Of a stretch of 64,000 bases of DNA, positions 24,321 to 35,900 are shown in pieces. The DNA is from Dioscorea cayenensis subsp. rotundata. Lineage: Eukaryota > Streptophyta > Magnoliopsida > Dioscoreales > Dioscoreaceae. Made by a program: the position numbers and the translations under genes. Position 1 is the first letter of the stretch, and the number at the start of each line of letters is the position of its first letter. The stretch covers positions 5,243,501 to 5,307,500 of the forward strand of contig NC_052474.1 in the NCBI RefSeq assembly GCF_009730915.1. Reading direction: 5' to 3'. The notes beneath the pieces are model-generated. The model saw only the letters and a program-made list of their open reading frames with translations. It searched no databases and was not told the origin of the DNA.

Positions 24321-24420
24321 CCTATTTTCTTCTCTCCCCTATTTTTACTTCTTCTTCCCTTTTAAATTATAATCACTTTCAAACAAATTTTAATTCCCAA
24401 TGCTGCAATAATTGCAGCGT

Positions 24421-24487
24421 ATGAACAGTACCGTATACATGAATAGTATCGTACATGAACAGTACCGTATATATGAACAGTATAAAT
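24421..24487 (+). repeat. Short direct repeats of ATGAACAGTACCGTAT
   Basis: Four diverged copies of a 16-18-bp unit (ATGAACAGTACCGTAT, ATGAATAGTATCGTAC and similar) lie just before the likely gag start. They create an artificial upstream extension of the gag frame. Confidence 0.7.
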
Positions 24488-24537
24488 GCTTTACTCTCTA
24501 TTCTAATTACATGCTGTATTATTATTTTGAAGAGAAA

Positions 24538-25371
24538 ATGACAAATATTGGAAAAAGAGAATTTGAGGCCCTTCAAATCTCGGGGAGCAATTATATATCC
24601 TGGAGCCTCGATATCAAACTCCATCTGAAAGCAAGAAACCTGAGTAAAACTATTGAGGCTAATAACAATGAGGCTAGTGATAATAAGGCGAAGGCCTTAA
24701 TATTTATAAGGCATCATATTGATGATGGCCTGAAGAATGAATACTTGACCATTGAGGATCCACAGGAATTGTGGTTATCATTAAAAGAGAGATTTGAACA
24801 TCTCAGAATGGTCTACTTGCCCAAAGCACGCAATGATTGGTCAAGCCTCAGGTTTCAAGATTTTAAAAGCGTGCAAGAATATAATTCCAAGCTATTTAAA
24901 ATTGTTTCAGTACTACGTCTCTGTGGAGAAACAGTGACAGAAGGAATGATGCTCGAAAAAACGTTTACAACATTTCACGCACGAAATGTTATATTACAAC
25001 AACAATATAGAGAAAAGAATTTTACAAAATTCTCTGAATTAATTTCTTGTCTCCTTGTGGCGGAGCAAAACAATGAATTGTTGATGCAGAATCATCAATC
25101 TCGACCATCTGGATCAGCACCACTGCCAGAAATTAATTTTGGGCAAAGAAGATGGCGTGGTCGCGGTACTGGTTTTAAAAACCGCGGTGGACGAGGAAAT
25201 TATGGTGGTCGATGACTATGCGGTCGTGGTGGGGGCCGAAATAATATCGGACCACGCGATAACAGAATTGATGTACATCAACAGAAGCAACAAAGCCACA
25301 AGATGGGGTTAGAGACAAAGAAAGATACATGCTATCGTTGTGACCTGGAAGGTCATTAGTCCAGAATTTGC
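24538..25371 (+). pseudogene. copia gag, broken by two in-frame stops
   Basis: From the ATG at 24538 the frame has the usual copia gag content: an N-terminal KREFEALQISGSNYISW motif, a UBN2/gag-like helical region (about residues 60-170) and an Arg/Gly-rich tail. The frame stops with TGA at 25213-25215. The same frame then continues to a CCHC zinc-knuckle at 25330-25371, which carries a second in-frame stop (TAG at 25357-25359). The nucleocapsid part is therefore separated from the rest. The longer frame starting upstream of 24538 runs through the direct repeats and is unlikely to be the native start. Confidence 0.8.
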
Positions 25372-25607
25372 AGGACCCCAAAACATTTTGTCCATCTTTA
25401 CCAAGAATCACTTAAAAACAAGAAAGGTAAAGATATTGAGACAAATTTTGCTGACAACCCCATAGTTGATCCAATTGAAGATAATTCCATAAATAATTTA
25501 AATGTAACTGAAAATACATATTTAGATATGTCAGATTTCCTTATAGACAGTTTGTAATATGTCTTTATGTTTTATTAAATTATGTTTTTCTTTTGTTTTG
25601 TTAGAAT

Positions 25608-26280
25608 ATGGCTGATGATGAATGCATTATTGATTGCGGGAAAACGCATACTATTTTGACAAGAAAAATATATTTTATATCCTTATCAATGAGAAAGGCA
25701 TATATAGCCACAATAGTAGGGTCATCAGACCTGGTTAAAGGTTCTGGAGAAACAGCATTGATGTTGCCAAATGGAACATCCTTGCAGATAAAAAATGCTC
25801 TCTATTCCCCTAAGTCTAGGAGGAACCTTTTAAGCTTTAAAGATATACGTCTCAATGGATATCATTTAGAGACCGTTGATAAGGTAGGAAAAGAATATCT
25901 TTATATTACACAAGTTATTTCGTGCCAAAAACGTGTACTTGAAAGCTTTCCCTGTATATCCTCAGGATTATATTTTACACGTATTAAAGTGATGGAATCA
26001 CATACGGTATTAACCCGGAAGGTTAATGACCCGGAGATATTTAAAAATATGGCATGAAAGACTTGGATATCCAGGGTGCTATTATGTTGCGCCGGATTAT
26101 TACTAGTTCTCATGGACACCCACTCGAAGGATTATAAAATCCTAACACATAATGAATATGCATGTTCAGAGATGTTCAATGGGAAAGCTAATAACCGGAC
26201 CTTCTATAACAAAGGTGATCGGGTGAATCTCCTAAATTTTTTTAGAAAGAATACAAGGAGACATTTGTGAACCAATACAT
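25608..26280 (+). pseudogene. copia protease and start of integrase, broken
   Basis: The frame 25608-26057 begins with a retropepsin-like segment (WGADDECIID-type start, active-site region IIDCGK, later LPNGTSLQIKNALYSP and RRNLLSF). The expected catalytic DSG/DTG reads DCG. The pre-integrase HERLGYPG motif follows at about 26047 in another frame, so at least one frameshift separates the two domains. Confidence 0.75.
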
Positions 26281-27200
26281 CCATCATGTGGACCATTTAG
26301 GTATTTTTATGGTTTTTAATCGATGCATCGACTAGATGGTCCCATGTTTCACTGCATCTACAAGGAATGTAGCATTTGCAAGGTTATTGGCACAAATTAT
26401 CAGGCTTAAAGCACAATTTCCAGATTATCCCATAAAGACAATTCGTCTTGATAATGCTCGGTGAATTTTTCATCAAAAATCATTTTATGATTATTGTATG
26501 GCAGTTGGAATACATGTTGAGCATCCAGTAGCTCATGTACATACCCAAAATGGGTTAGCGGAGTCATTAATTAAAAGACTCCAGATTATTGCCCAGTCAA
26601 TGTTATTAAGGACGAAACCGCCTACAAGTGTGTGGGGTCATGCTATTTTTGCATGCTGCAGACTTTTAATACTGGATCCGACCCACTCGCATGTAATTTA
26701 TATTCACCACACCAACTTGTTATGGGTAAAGAGCCCGATATTTCATATATAAGAATATTTGGTTGTGCAAAGTATATGTGCCAATACCACCACCAAATCG
26801 TACAAAAATGGGTCCACAACGCAGACTTGGTATATATGTTGGTTATGATTCCCCTTCAATTATACGATATTTAGAACCATTAACGGGGGATGTATTTATC
26901 GCAAGATTTGCAGATTGTCATTTTGATGAAGTCGCCTTCCCCTGCATTAGGGGAGAAATGATTACTCAAAAATGAGCCAAAAAGAAATTGAATGGAATGC
27001 ATCACGATTACATACATATGATCCTCGTACCAATGAATGTGAACTTCAAGTTCAAAGGATAATTAAATTGCAAAATATTGCAAATGAAATACCTAATGCA
27101 TTCACTGATACTAAAATGGTAACTAAATCATATATACCCAAATTTGTCAATGCTCCCTCGCAAGAATTGAGATTCCTAAGAATCCATTGAAAGAAAATCA
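26281..27200 (+). pseudogene. copia integrase core, broken
   Basis: Pieces of a retroviral-type integrase lie in several frames. Examples are an RLDNA motif followed by a stop (about 26446-26463) and 26498-26752 with HVEHPVAHVHTQNGLAES and KPPTSVWGHAI, typical of copia integrase. Fragments 26763-26975 and 26972-27190 continue the C-terminal part. No continuous frame exists. Confidence 0.75.
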
Positions 27201-27357
27201 AGTAGAAAATAAACCACGACAAAAACGTGGAAGACCAATTGGTGCCAAAGATTCAGCTCCTAGAAAAAGGAAGCGAGAAAAAAATAAAGATAAGGATCTC
27301 CCATGTGAAAAGGGAGAGGAAATTATAAAACCCTCGTAACAAGTTAATGAAGAATCA

Positions 27358-28330
27358 ATGGGGATGATATTTTACGAAAATGTTGAAAATTCAATTTGCT
27401 ATGTAGATGATGGTCAAAGATTGAATCGGCATGAGACCGAAATAAATGATATATTCATCTACAATGTGGCTACGAGATATAGAAATAAATCCGATAATGA
27501 TCCGAGCCACGATCCATTGAAGAATGTCGACAAAAGAAATGATTGGCCAAAATGGAAAGAAACTATCCGAGTCGAGCTAAATTCCCTATCAAAACGTGAG
27601 GTGTTTGGGTCGATAGTGCCAACACCGTAAGGGATAAAAACCAGATCGGTTATAAATGGGTGTTTGTGAGAAAAAGAAATGAAAATAATCAAATTATGAG
27701 ATACAAAGCAAGACCCGGTTGCTCAAGGTTTTTTCTCAAATGCACGGTATTGATTATGAAGAGACATACTCTCACGTAATGGATGGAATTACTTTTTCGA
27801 TTTTTTTAATTGCCATGGCGATGAGTAATAAATTAGATATGTAGTTGATGGATGTTGTCACAGAGATATCTCGTATGGATTACTTGAAAATGACATATAT
27901 ATGAAAAATCCCTCGAAGGATATAGAAAAACAAACATTACAAATAATCATCATTTATACTCTATTAAATTACGGAGATATCTTTATGGGTTAAAAACAAT
28001 CCGGACGGATGTGGTATAACCGTCTCGATGAATATCTTATAAAAAGAAGGGTACCAAAATGATAATATATGTCCATGTGTGTTTATTAAAAAGTTATACT
28101 AACGGTTTTTGTTGTGATAGCAGTATATGTGGATGATTTAAATCTTGTAGACACTCCTTCTGAAATTGCAACTGCAGCATCATATATGAAAAAACAATTT
28201 GAAATGAAAGATTTGGGAAAGACCAAATTGCGTCTAGGGTATACAAATCGAGCACTTATCCTCGGGAATATTTGTGCATCAATCAACCCTATACTGTAAA
28301 AAGGTCTTTCGAAGAGATTCAATATGGAGA
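27358..28330 (+). pseudogene. copia reverse transcriptase, broken
   Basis: The 27358-27630 frame ends in WPKWKETIRVELNSL, the start of copia reverse transcriptase. The centre (27630-28110) is shattered by stops. The YVDD catalytic motif is intact at 28126-28137, followed by MKKQFEMKDLGK. Several frameshifts and stops make it inactive. Confidence 0.8.
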
Positions 28331-28372
28331 AGGCTTATCCATCGAGTACGCCCATGATGGTCGTCCGAACTC

Positions 28373-29123
28373 TTGATGTTCGAGAAAGATCCATTTCGCC
28401 CACCGGAAGAAGGAGAGATCATTTTTGGTCCAGAAACTCCATATTTAAGTGCAATCGGTGCATTAATGTATCTTGCAAATAATACCAGACTAGATATAGC
28501 TTTTGCAGTAAATCTTCTAGCGAGATACAGTTCTACACCGACACGAAGACACTGGAAAGGAGTAAAAGATGTGCTACGTTATTTACGAGGAACTACAGAT
28601 CTGGGTTTAACATGAGTCTTCATCCAACCTCACGGTGTTTCTGCGATCTTTGGGTATCCGTCCGATCCTCACAAAGGCGATCTCGGGATCGGATACATGT
28701 TTTTCTTACAATGGTACAGCTATCTCATGGCGTTCCACAATACAAACTCTTACAACTACTTCATCAAATCATGCTGAAATTCTAGCTCTTCATGAAGCAA
28801 GTCGTGAATGCCAATGGTTACGATCTATGATTGGGCATATACAACAAATGCTACAGTAATTTATGAAGACAATAGTGCTTGTATTTCTCAAATACGTACA
28901 AGGAGGTTATATTAAAGGTGACAGAACGAAACATATATCACCAAAATTTTTCTACACTCATGATCTCCAGAAAGAAGGCGTTATTGAAGTTCAAAAGATT
29001 CAATCCAGTGAGAATCAAGCTGATCTATTCACAAAATCACTTCCTAAATGCATTCACCAAAGACTTATATACAAAATCGGGATGAGAAGACTTAAGGATG
29101 TAAGTACTTCCGATATAAGTTAA
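28373..29123 (+). pseudogene. copia RNase H region, broken
   Basis: Frames 28373-28615 ([19 protein letters not shown]), 28635-28859 (ALHEASRECQWLRSM) and 28863-29123 (ADLFTKSLPKCIHQRL) together form the usual C-terminal RNase H region of copia polyproteins. They are separated by stop codons and frame changes. Confidence 0.8.
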
Positions 29124-29145
29124 AAGTTATTTATTTGAGGGGGAG

Positions 29146-29312
29146 ACTGTACTCTTTTTCCCTTCGCCAAGGTTTTTGTCCCAATGGGTTTTTCCGAGGT
29201 AAGGTTTTTAATGAGGCAGTAACATTCAAATGTACCAAGGATAGTGTACTCTTTTTCCTTAGCTAGGTTTTTATCCCACTGGGTTTTTCCTAGCAAGGTT
29301 TTAACGAGGCAT
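29146..29312 (+). repeat. Duplicated ~100-bp block before the polypurine tract
   Basis: Two tandem copies of a block starting TGTACTCTTTTTCC, with GGTTTTTRTCCCAMTGGG and GGGTTTTTCC, lie between the RNase H region and the right LTR. Such a duplicated block is common before the 3' LTR of plant copia elements. Confidence 0.8.
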
Positions 29313-29342
29313 ATCCTTTGGTCGTAGGCATCCAAGGGGGAG

Positions 29343-29698
29343 TATTATAAACAAATATTTTAATGGATGCATACTGTAGCAATTTCACTGTAGCAGCTGA
29401 CATTATTATAGCAACTTCTAGAGATTACTGTATCAGCCGCAACACTGTAGCAGCCGCTGGTACTGTTACTATTCCACCAACCAGGGTATTTTGGACCGTC
29501 GGATCGAATCGATCCTGGCCGTTCATTCAACTCTTGTAACCATTTTGTATACTTTGGGATATAGAGAAGAGAAAGAAAAGAGAGAAATAAAAGAAGAAAG
29601 AAAAAGAAGAACTTAATTCTTCAAGGTTTTTGGGTTTTTGGTAAATACTGTGGCTTTCTATTCTTATTACTATCTTTACATTTATAACATATATTCTT

Positions 29699-29702
<4 letters not shown>
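29343..29702 (+). repeat. Right LTR of the copia element
   Basis: A 360-base LTR. It begins TATTATAAAC (the canonical TG is mutated to TA) right after the purine tract and ends CTTAACA. The TGGATGCATACTGTAGC region matches the left LTR remnant. Confidence 0.8.
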
Positions 29703-29745
<43 letters not shown>

Positions 29746-30035
29746 GACAAGGATGTAAAAAAATAGATATTGGATATATATATATGACCTTCATGTGGAA
29801 ACAGTGGTAAAAGCACAGCAGAGGAAGCTGTGACCATAACACAAGACCATCTACTACTCTCATACATGAGAAGTACATCAACATCTCACAACGTTAATTA
29901 GAATTACACATTCTCGCACACATAAATTACTATTGATTTGTATAAAGCCTGCATAATTGATTCTCTTGCAAACATTGACTCTTCTTCTCTTGTGCACACG
30001 CATCATGCACACATGCAGTGACTGACCAAATGAAA
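29702..30035. other. (TA)n tract and 3' flank of the DUF642 gene
   Basis: A (TA)20 tract at 29703-29742 follows the right LTR. The rest is the 3' UTR or flank of the minus-strand DUF642 gene, with no other gene. Confidence 0.5.
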
Positions 30036-33000
30036 TCACAGGCGCAGCGGGTTGCGCACACTGAGCAACTTCACATCGTCGATCACTGGCCCGCAGAGTG
30101 AACCATCAGTCTTAGTGTGATAGAAAGTGCTAAAGAAAACAATGCGGGTGCGAGCAGCCTCTGCAGTGAACTTGAGCACAGCACGCTTGTAGCCACCTGT
30201 GCCTTTTGATTCATATGGAATTTTTACCGTGCTACGAGATGCGAAAGCCTCTACAATCATTGAGCCAGCACAGGCATTGCCAGCATCTCCAACGGAGAAT
30301 GTGAGAGTGTATGTTTTTCCAGGGATGGTACGAACTGTTTGGGCAAGAGCACTCTCTTTTCCTGCAACGATTTCGATTGCCCGCTTGCCTTGAGGGACGA
30401 AGAAATGATCGGAATCGATGTATTTGACTGCTTTGAGAGATTCTACCATCCAACCAGGGAGGGGAGAGTGATCATCCTCAATGTTGGGAGGAATTAGAAC
30501 ACCTGAACTAGTGTTAGGCAAGAAGTATGGCCCCTCCTCGAAGTCTCCATTCTTCATCAGGTTTTCTGTTTCATCAATTTAAACTGTGTTAGAGCAAAAG
30601 TTTAAACTGATGGAATAAAAGAGTGTCCTTAGACATGTATACATATATAAGACTTACGGCTGGTCATTTTGGGAGGATAGAGTATCCTAATGGCAACAGA
30701 GTCGATAAGAGGACCACAGGCAGGGTCCTCCTCTTGGCCGGTGTTGTGGATCACCAAATCTACTAGCTCGAATTCTGCTTGGAAAGCCCAAGCATAGATG
30801 TCCCAGCCATCGCTGCTATACATGGTCTGCATTGGAAGTACACCGAAGTCAGGAGTGACCGACACGTTAAGCTGTTCCTCCTGAGCACATGTTCGGGCGG
30901 CACTGAAGGTGATGGAGTAGTACATTCCCTTGGTCACATTCAACCTCTGTTTGATAGAGGCTTCGTTGCCCAGTCGAATGGCGTAGTACCCTTCTGGTAC
31001 AACCAGTAGCATGTCACCCTGCTTGTGTCCGGACTCGATGTATTCCACAAAGCCAGTGATTTCCCATTCTGGTATGGCGTGCCGTCCTATCACCTCTGTG
31101 CCTTTTAGCTCAGATTTCTTTGGGCCTAACTCAAAGTTGCCATTCGGCAACAAGCCTGGATGAATGAAATATTGTTTGTTATTCGATTAGCAAGCTTCAG
31201 AAAATATTGACTAGATTTCACATACTGTTCTATTTATTTGAATTGTTGGATACAATTAATGGCCTAATCTCATAATATGATAATACAGTAAAAAGGATTT
31301 GCGGTAACAATTTGTAACGGTATGTAGAAAAGTAAAAAAACAAGTTGATAAATAGACAACAACCTCAATTAGTAGTTTCCTCATAAAGAAAAAACAAATG
31401 AGATGTATGGCATTCTAAGCAAATTGCCGTTATTAAAAATGAAGGGTGAACGGTAGGTGAATGACTAATAAATTGTGGAAACGAGATATGATAGAGACCC
31501 TCAAAAGACAAGCTATTTGCCATACTATGTTGGACAAAATTAGGTAGCAGAAATCTCAGCCATAAAGAGAAATAGATCAATTCATTAACAACAGATTGCT
31601 TAACCTTCTTCTTTGAAACTCAAAACAAAATAAAAGATCATAGATTGACTAGCCCCTTGTATATCAGGATGACTATTTAAGCAAGTGAGGTGTTATCATG
31701 CATGCCTGCGAGTCATGTGAGTGTCCCTCACATAGAACTTCAACTTCGTGATAAATAATTAAATTCCCCATCCTACAGATTATCTACTGCTCACCCCAGT
31801 GCTTTGTCCAATAAAACAAAAGATCTGAATGCACAGAGGACTTTAGAGATACAGGACACAGATGCTGCCAAAATTGATGGACACCGGGCCTGGCGTCCCC
31901 AGACTCTAAGTTAGTGGAAAGGATTATGATACATTCTGACTGTATAGACTCTCATAGTACTTTATGCTTTTCATCTTGTGAGCTAAATCTAAAAGACAGG
32001 CCAACCTTCAATACAGACGAACATATATTAGATCTCATAGATGTAATTCTAAGATTCCTCCAGCTGACCATTAGGTGCATGCATAGATTAATAACTAAAC
32101 CTACAACTGAAACAAGACACTGATAAGAAGTTTGTGGACTATAATCCATCTGGCATCATGTGCTCATGCCCTTCAGCAGGAAACATTACAGTGAAATAAA
32201 GGAGACCAATTGCTTTTATGGGAATAAAATCTGGACCATCACGAAAGTGGTTTAAGCATTGAAGCATGAACCATTCTAACCAAATTCCATCGCATCAATA
32301 ATTCTAGATGTCTTTGTGAACCCATGGCTAAACTCGGTAGAGACATACTACCAAAATACAAAAGCCATACATAGCTTTCAAGTGCTTTCAACTTCAAAGC
32401 GCAGACACAACTCTCAGCAAAACGAGATATATTTAGTCTTCTCTAAAGAGTTGTAAAAAAAAGGGTAAAAAAGGGATCTTTTTGCCTACTTTTAGGCCAA
32501 ATCTTCACAAGTACCCCAAAAGTAATAACTTTTCCCAGTCAGTATGTAAACTCTGTTGCAACACGATACGAGCCAAACTATATATCACTAGTGGCCCAAA
32601 ATCCTGTTAGCTTTTTCCAGTTCCTACACAGTAGTTACTAGTTACCATTCTATGGACCATGAGCTCTGCTGCAGCACATGACAACTATGAAAGGAGAAAT
32701 AAATGAGGAAACATATGTTCCTCATAAACATGTACAGATCCAGCACTTCACTCATTAAATCCCAACCTGAAAAATTTAATTATTCTACTCACCTTCCGCA
32801 AAACTAATAAATAATCCAACCCAACAGTGAAATCAATTTCAATCAATGAATCACCAAGAAAGAAAAAAAAAACATCTCGGAATTCGAATCAATTGTGAGA
32901 TGTAGGGAAAAAAGGAAAGTAGGAATAAACACCATTAAACTATCACTGCATGGACGCGTAAAAAAAAAAACACAACTTGCTTCAACCCCGACCAAAATAA

Positions 33001-33189
33001 CAAACAAAAAAACAAAAAATACGCAAAAAAAACACAAAAAAAGACAAGAAAAATGCTTGCAAGTGACCAAAGAATAAAAATCTAGAAAACGATGTCGAGT
33101 ATCTCACCATCCTTAATCTTGGCTGCGAAACCCACATTAACAATGGCTAATAGAAGCAAGAAGATCGAAGAACTGAAGCGAAGCATCAT
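30036..33189 (-). CDS. DUF642 cell-wall protein (BIIDXI-like)
   Basis: Three coding exons on the minus strand, from the start: 33108-33189, 30658-31155, 30036-30565, joined in frame to 369 aa. The first exon encodes a signal peptide (MMLRFSSSIFLLLLAIVNVGFA) and the first residues of the mature protein. Exons 2 and 3 each encode one galactose-binding-like DUF642 domain, starting with LLPNGNFELGP and LMKNGDFEEGP. Each domain ends with the CGPxIDxV motif (ACGPLIDSV, LCGPVIDDV). DUF642 proteins are secreted, bind cell-wall polysaccharides and modulate pectin methylesterase activity. One of two consecutive ATGs (33189 or 33186) is the start. Intron 1 is long (1.95 kb). The promoter carries three G-boxes. 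The gene appears intact. Confidence 0.94.
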
Positions 33190-33302
33190 CGTCTATTACA
33201 AAGAAGAAGAAGACGAAGAGATTCAAAGAGAACTCGAGCTCGATCAAGGGAAAGAGAGAGAGAGGGGGGGGGAGAGGTGGTCGAGAAGGAGGACAGGGGC
33301 AA

Positions 33303-33318
33303 TGGTTTATATGGAAAG
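33303..33318 (-). promoter_or_regulatory. Likely TATA box of the DUF642 gene
   Basis: The minus strand reads CCATATAAACCATTG, about 120 bp upstream of the start codon. A pyrimidine-rich leader (CCCCCTCTCTCTCTC) lies between. Confidence 0.55.
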
Positions 33319-33420
33319 AGCTTCACATAACTCCCCCCAGGCTTTGCTGTTAATAACGTAAATGCCACGCGGAGAAGGAGCATTGAACAGCTAATGCACT
33401 TCTCGGTCTTCAAGGGCTGC

Positions 33421-33527
33421 CACGTGTCTTATGTGTTTTTAAGATTTGAATTTGATAGTGAAATGACGGTGATGACCCTCGTCGGTTAGGGACAAAAGCT
33501 GTCCAGAATCACGTGCCGCTCCACGTG
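33421..33527. promoter_or_regulatory. Three G-box/ABRE motifs upstream of the DUF642 gene
   Basis: CACGTG occurs at 33421-33426, 33510-33515 and 33522-33527, about 230-340 bp upstream of the start codon. The contexts CCACGTGTC and CCACGTGGC fit ABA-response elements bound by bZIP factors, and G-boxes are also bound by bHLH/PIF factors. Regulation by ABA or light is an inference. Confidence 0.65.
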
Positions 33528-33889
33528 GCTATTACGAATTTACGAGGATGGTTTCCCGTTTCCCAGCTTTCCCGGCAAAAGGGAATTCGAATTCCCTATT
33601 TAGTTCACTCTGCTCTCCTATTTGGCGTTATCCTCCTCCGGGGCATATTCGTCATTTTCCCTCATCAATGAAACAGTTTATTTAATGTGATGTATATAAA
33701 TATTTTTTTCTATAATTTTCTAAAAATTCTAAACCCAGTTTGAATGAGAGAAATATCTAATATATATGTATATATTTATATTTATCAATAGTTGTTTGAC
33801 TTATTCGAGTTCTTTGTGTAAGATTTTAATGCTCTTTATATCTCTACCCGTTTATGATTTAAATTTTAAATAAAAAGACTTGTCACCTA

Positions 33890-34549
33890 GGGCCCGTTTG
33901 GATTGCGGAATAGGAATGGGAATAGGGGGAATAAAAAAAGAAGAGGAATGTGAATGGGAATAAGGGGAATGAGAATAATGCGTTTGGTTTAAGGGAATAA
34001 GGATTGAGAATAAAAAAAGTGAAAAGGTAGGATGTAATAAAATTACATCAATACCCTTGTATATAAATAATATGATATTATATAAAATAATAGATTATGT
34101 TTAATGAAAATATTTAACATTATTTATTATTAATTATTTTTATAATATAAATATATATTTCAATATATTATAATTATATAATTAATCTTAATAATTTATT
34201 TAACAATTATATATTTATTAAATTAGTTAATATCATTAAATACGTTTAATTAAATTAATTAAATTTTTATTTATTTTTAATTTTTAATTTCCCAAAATAA
34301 TTTAATTAAATTATTTTAATAAATAAAGCTAAAATATATAAATATGTAATTATATATGCTAGGGGTATATTAGTAATTTTTATAACTAAGCATACTTCTC
34401 CCCATTTTTTGGGTGGAATAGGATCCTCTCATGGGAAAGTAATCCTTTTCCCATGCACTGGAGGCAACTCATGCCTTTTTCTCGACATTAGACAGGGCTG
34501 CGAATGAGATTCCCATTCCCAAGCCCTCAATCTGTGATCCAAACGCCCC
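33890..34549. mobile_element. Harbinger-like MITE, 660 bp
   Basis: The left end is GGGCCCGTTTGGATTGCGGA and the right end, read on the other strand, GGGGGCGTTTGGATCACAGA. Both ends continue into a GGGAATGGGAAT-type subterminal sequence. It is flanked on both sides by CTA (33887-33889 and 34550-34552), fitting a 3-bp target duplication. The inner part is AT-rich and non-coding. The family differs in sequence from the MITE at 56250. Confidence 0.75.
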
Positions 34550-35160
34550 CTAGTGTCGATATATATATTGATAAATAATTAATATTTTTTATCAATATAT
34601 AATTTCTTTTAAAGCATATTTCTATATATACACAAATATAAGGGATGGTTTAGGGTTTATATTGTGTAAGGATCTTGGAAGAAACCAAATGTCCATGGAA
34701 GTAGCAGCAAGCCGAAGCACGCTTCTAATATTCAAATTAAGCACCAAGCGAACATATCATCCAAGTTTATGTGCACAAATACAATATTAATTAATAATAA
34801 TTAAATCTATATTGAGTTCATCCAACATAGTATCACAATTAATTTGTTAATAATTAACAAACATCAAACATTGATAGAATAATATTTGTAGGCAGTTGGG
34901 ATTAAGGTTCCGAGAAGAGTCCAAAGAGCAACAAAAAGCAGCAGCAGCAGCAGCAGCAGCAATCACAAGCATGCTTGTGCTTCTAATTATTTATATAGGA
35001 CCAAGTTATCTTATTATATTATTATAACTTTGTCCTAACTCCTAATGCAAAATTAGAGAAATTATTTGGTGGGGGAATCAAGGTTCTCACATGAGTTAAG
35101 AGCCATGTGCTTTTCTGTTAGCCAACATGCAATTGTTCCCAGCTCTTAAAAAATATTACC

Positions 35161-35197
<37 letters not shown>

Positions 35198-35530
35198 TGC
35201 TAATTTTAAATAACTAATCCTTAAAAGGTTCAATTGGTGATGTGATGGAAGGGGACAAATTTTTTAGCTTGATTGGATTCGGTTATGAGTCTTGTGACCT
35301 TTTAATATCTTGCCAGATAATGAGTCATGGTTGGGCAAGGTTCCAATTAAAGTTTGTGTTTGGATTGGGGTAAAATGGTAAAAGCCTTAAAATGGTAAAA
35401 GAAGTTATTAATCATTCTCTATTAATTGGAAAAAATAGATATGACTTTATGAAATATATGCACAATTAATAATAAGAATATCAAAAAAAATCAGAAAAAT
35501 AATTAAAATAATAATAATAATAATCTGGTT
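34550..35530. other. Spacer with a diverged duplication and simple repeats
   Basis: No gene. A block at about 34667-34730 is repeated, diverged, at about 34904-34990 (shared TAAGG..., AGCAGCA and CGCTTCTAAT/GTGCTTCTAAT). It holds a (GCA)8 tract at 34938-34962, a 16-bp perfect palindrome at 34964-34979 and an (AAT)12 tract at 35160-35196. Confidence 0.5.
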
Positions 35531-35639
35531 AAAGTGGTAAAAAGACAGAAATGGGCATTGGTAAGGAGGGAGAAAGAGATAAGACGAGAGAGGCAGTTGA
35601 AAGCGTGTGGGGTGGTAGAGGAACAGCCCACGATGTGGG

Positions 35640-35900
35640 GCTTTGGGTCTTTTCCATTACTAACCAGACCAACCCCCGCGATCCTCTCGGCCCGGTCCCT
35701 TCAAATGGGCCTTTTGGGCTTTCACAATGAAAAAACCCAACTTATGGCCTTACTCTTACGTGGATCCCACTTGGTGGGCCGAATCCAATCTATACTGGGG
35801 CACACTCATGGGCCCCATCCTATCAGAGCCCTCTGATTCGTGGGCCCCGCTAGCGTGCGCAGCTATTAGAATAGCCCCTTCCTTTTTGGACGTATCTGCC
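35640..35900. promoter_or_regulatory. Orphan GC-rich cluster of TGGGCY motifs
   Basis: Five TGGGCC/TGGGCT motifs lie at 35706, 35715, 35775, 35809 and 35841, in a GC-rich block inside AT-rich DNA. TGGGCY (site II) motifs are TCP-factor targets typical of housekeeping promoters in plants. No coding gene starts within several kilobases on either strand. The overlapping frames 35534-35978 show no protein-like features. Confidence 0.5.

Larger units (their letters stand above)
23790..29702 (+). mobile_element. Decayed Ty1/copia LTR retrotransposon
   Basis: A 5.9-kb element in plus orientation. The right LTR spans 29343-29702 and ends CTTAACA. The left LTR begins TGTTATAAACAAATA at 23790, and only its first ~104 bases match the right LTR. 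The 5-bp flanks TATAT (23785-23789 and 29703-29707) are identical, but both lie in AT-rich sequence. Internal order is gag, protease, integrase, reverse transcriptase, RNase H, which is the copia order. A GGGGGAG polypurine tract lies directly before the right LTR. No tRNA primer-binding site could be found after the left LTR. Many stops and frame breaks interrupt the polyprotein, so it cannot be autonomous. Confidence 0.9.

Noticed and set aside
34900-35130. Possible miR156-like precursor
   Set aside because: GTGCTTTTCTGTTAGCC resembles the miR156 star region only partly, and no matching mature arm folds opposite it.
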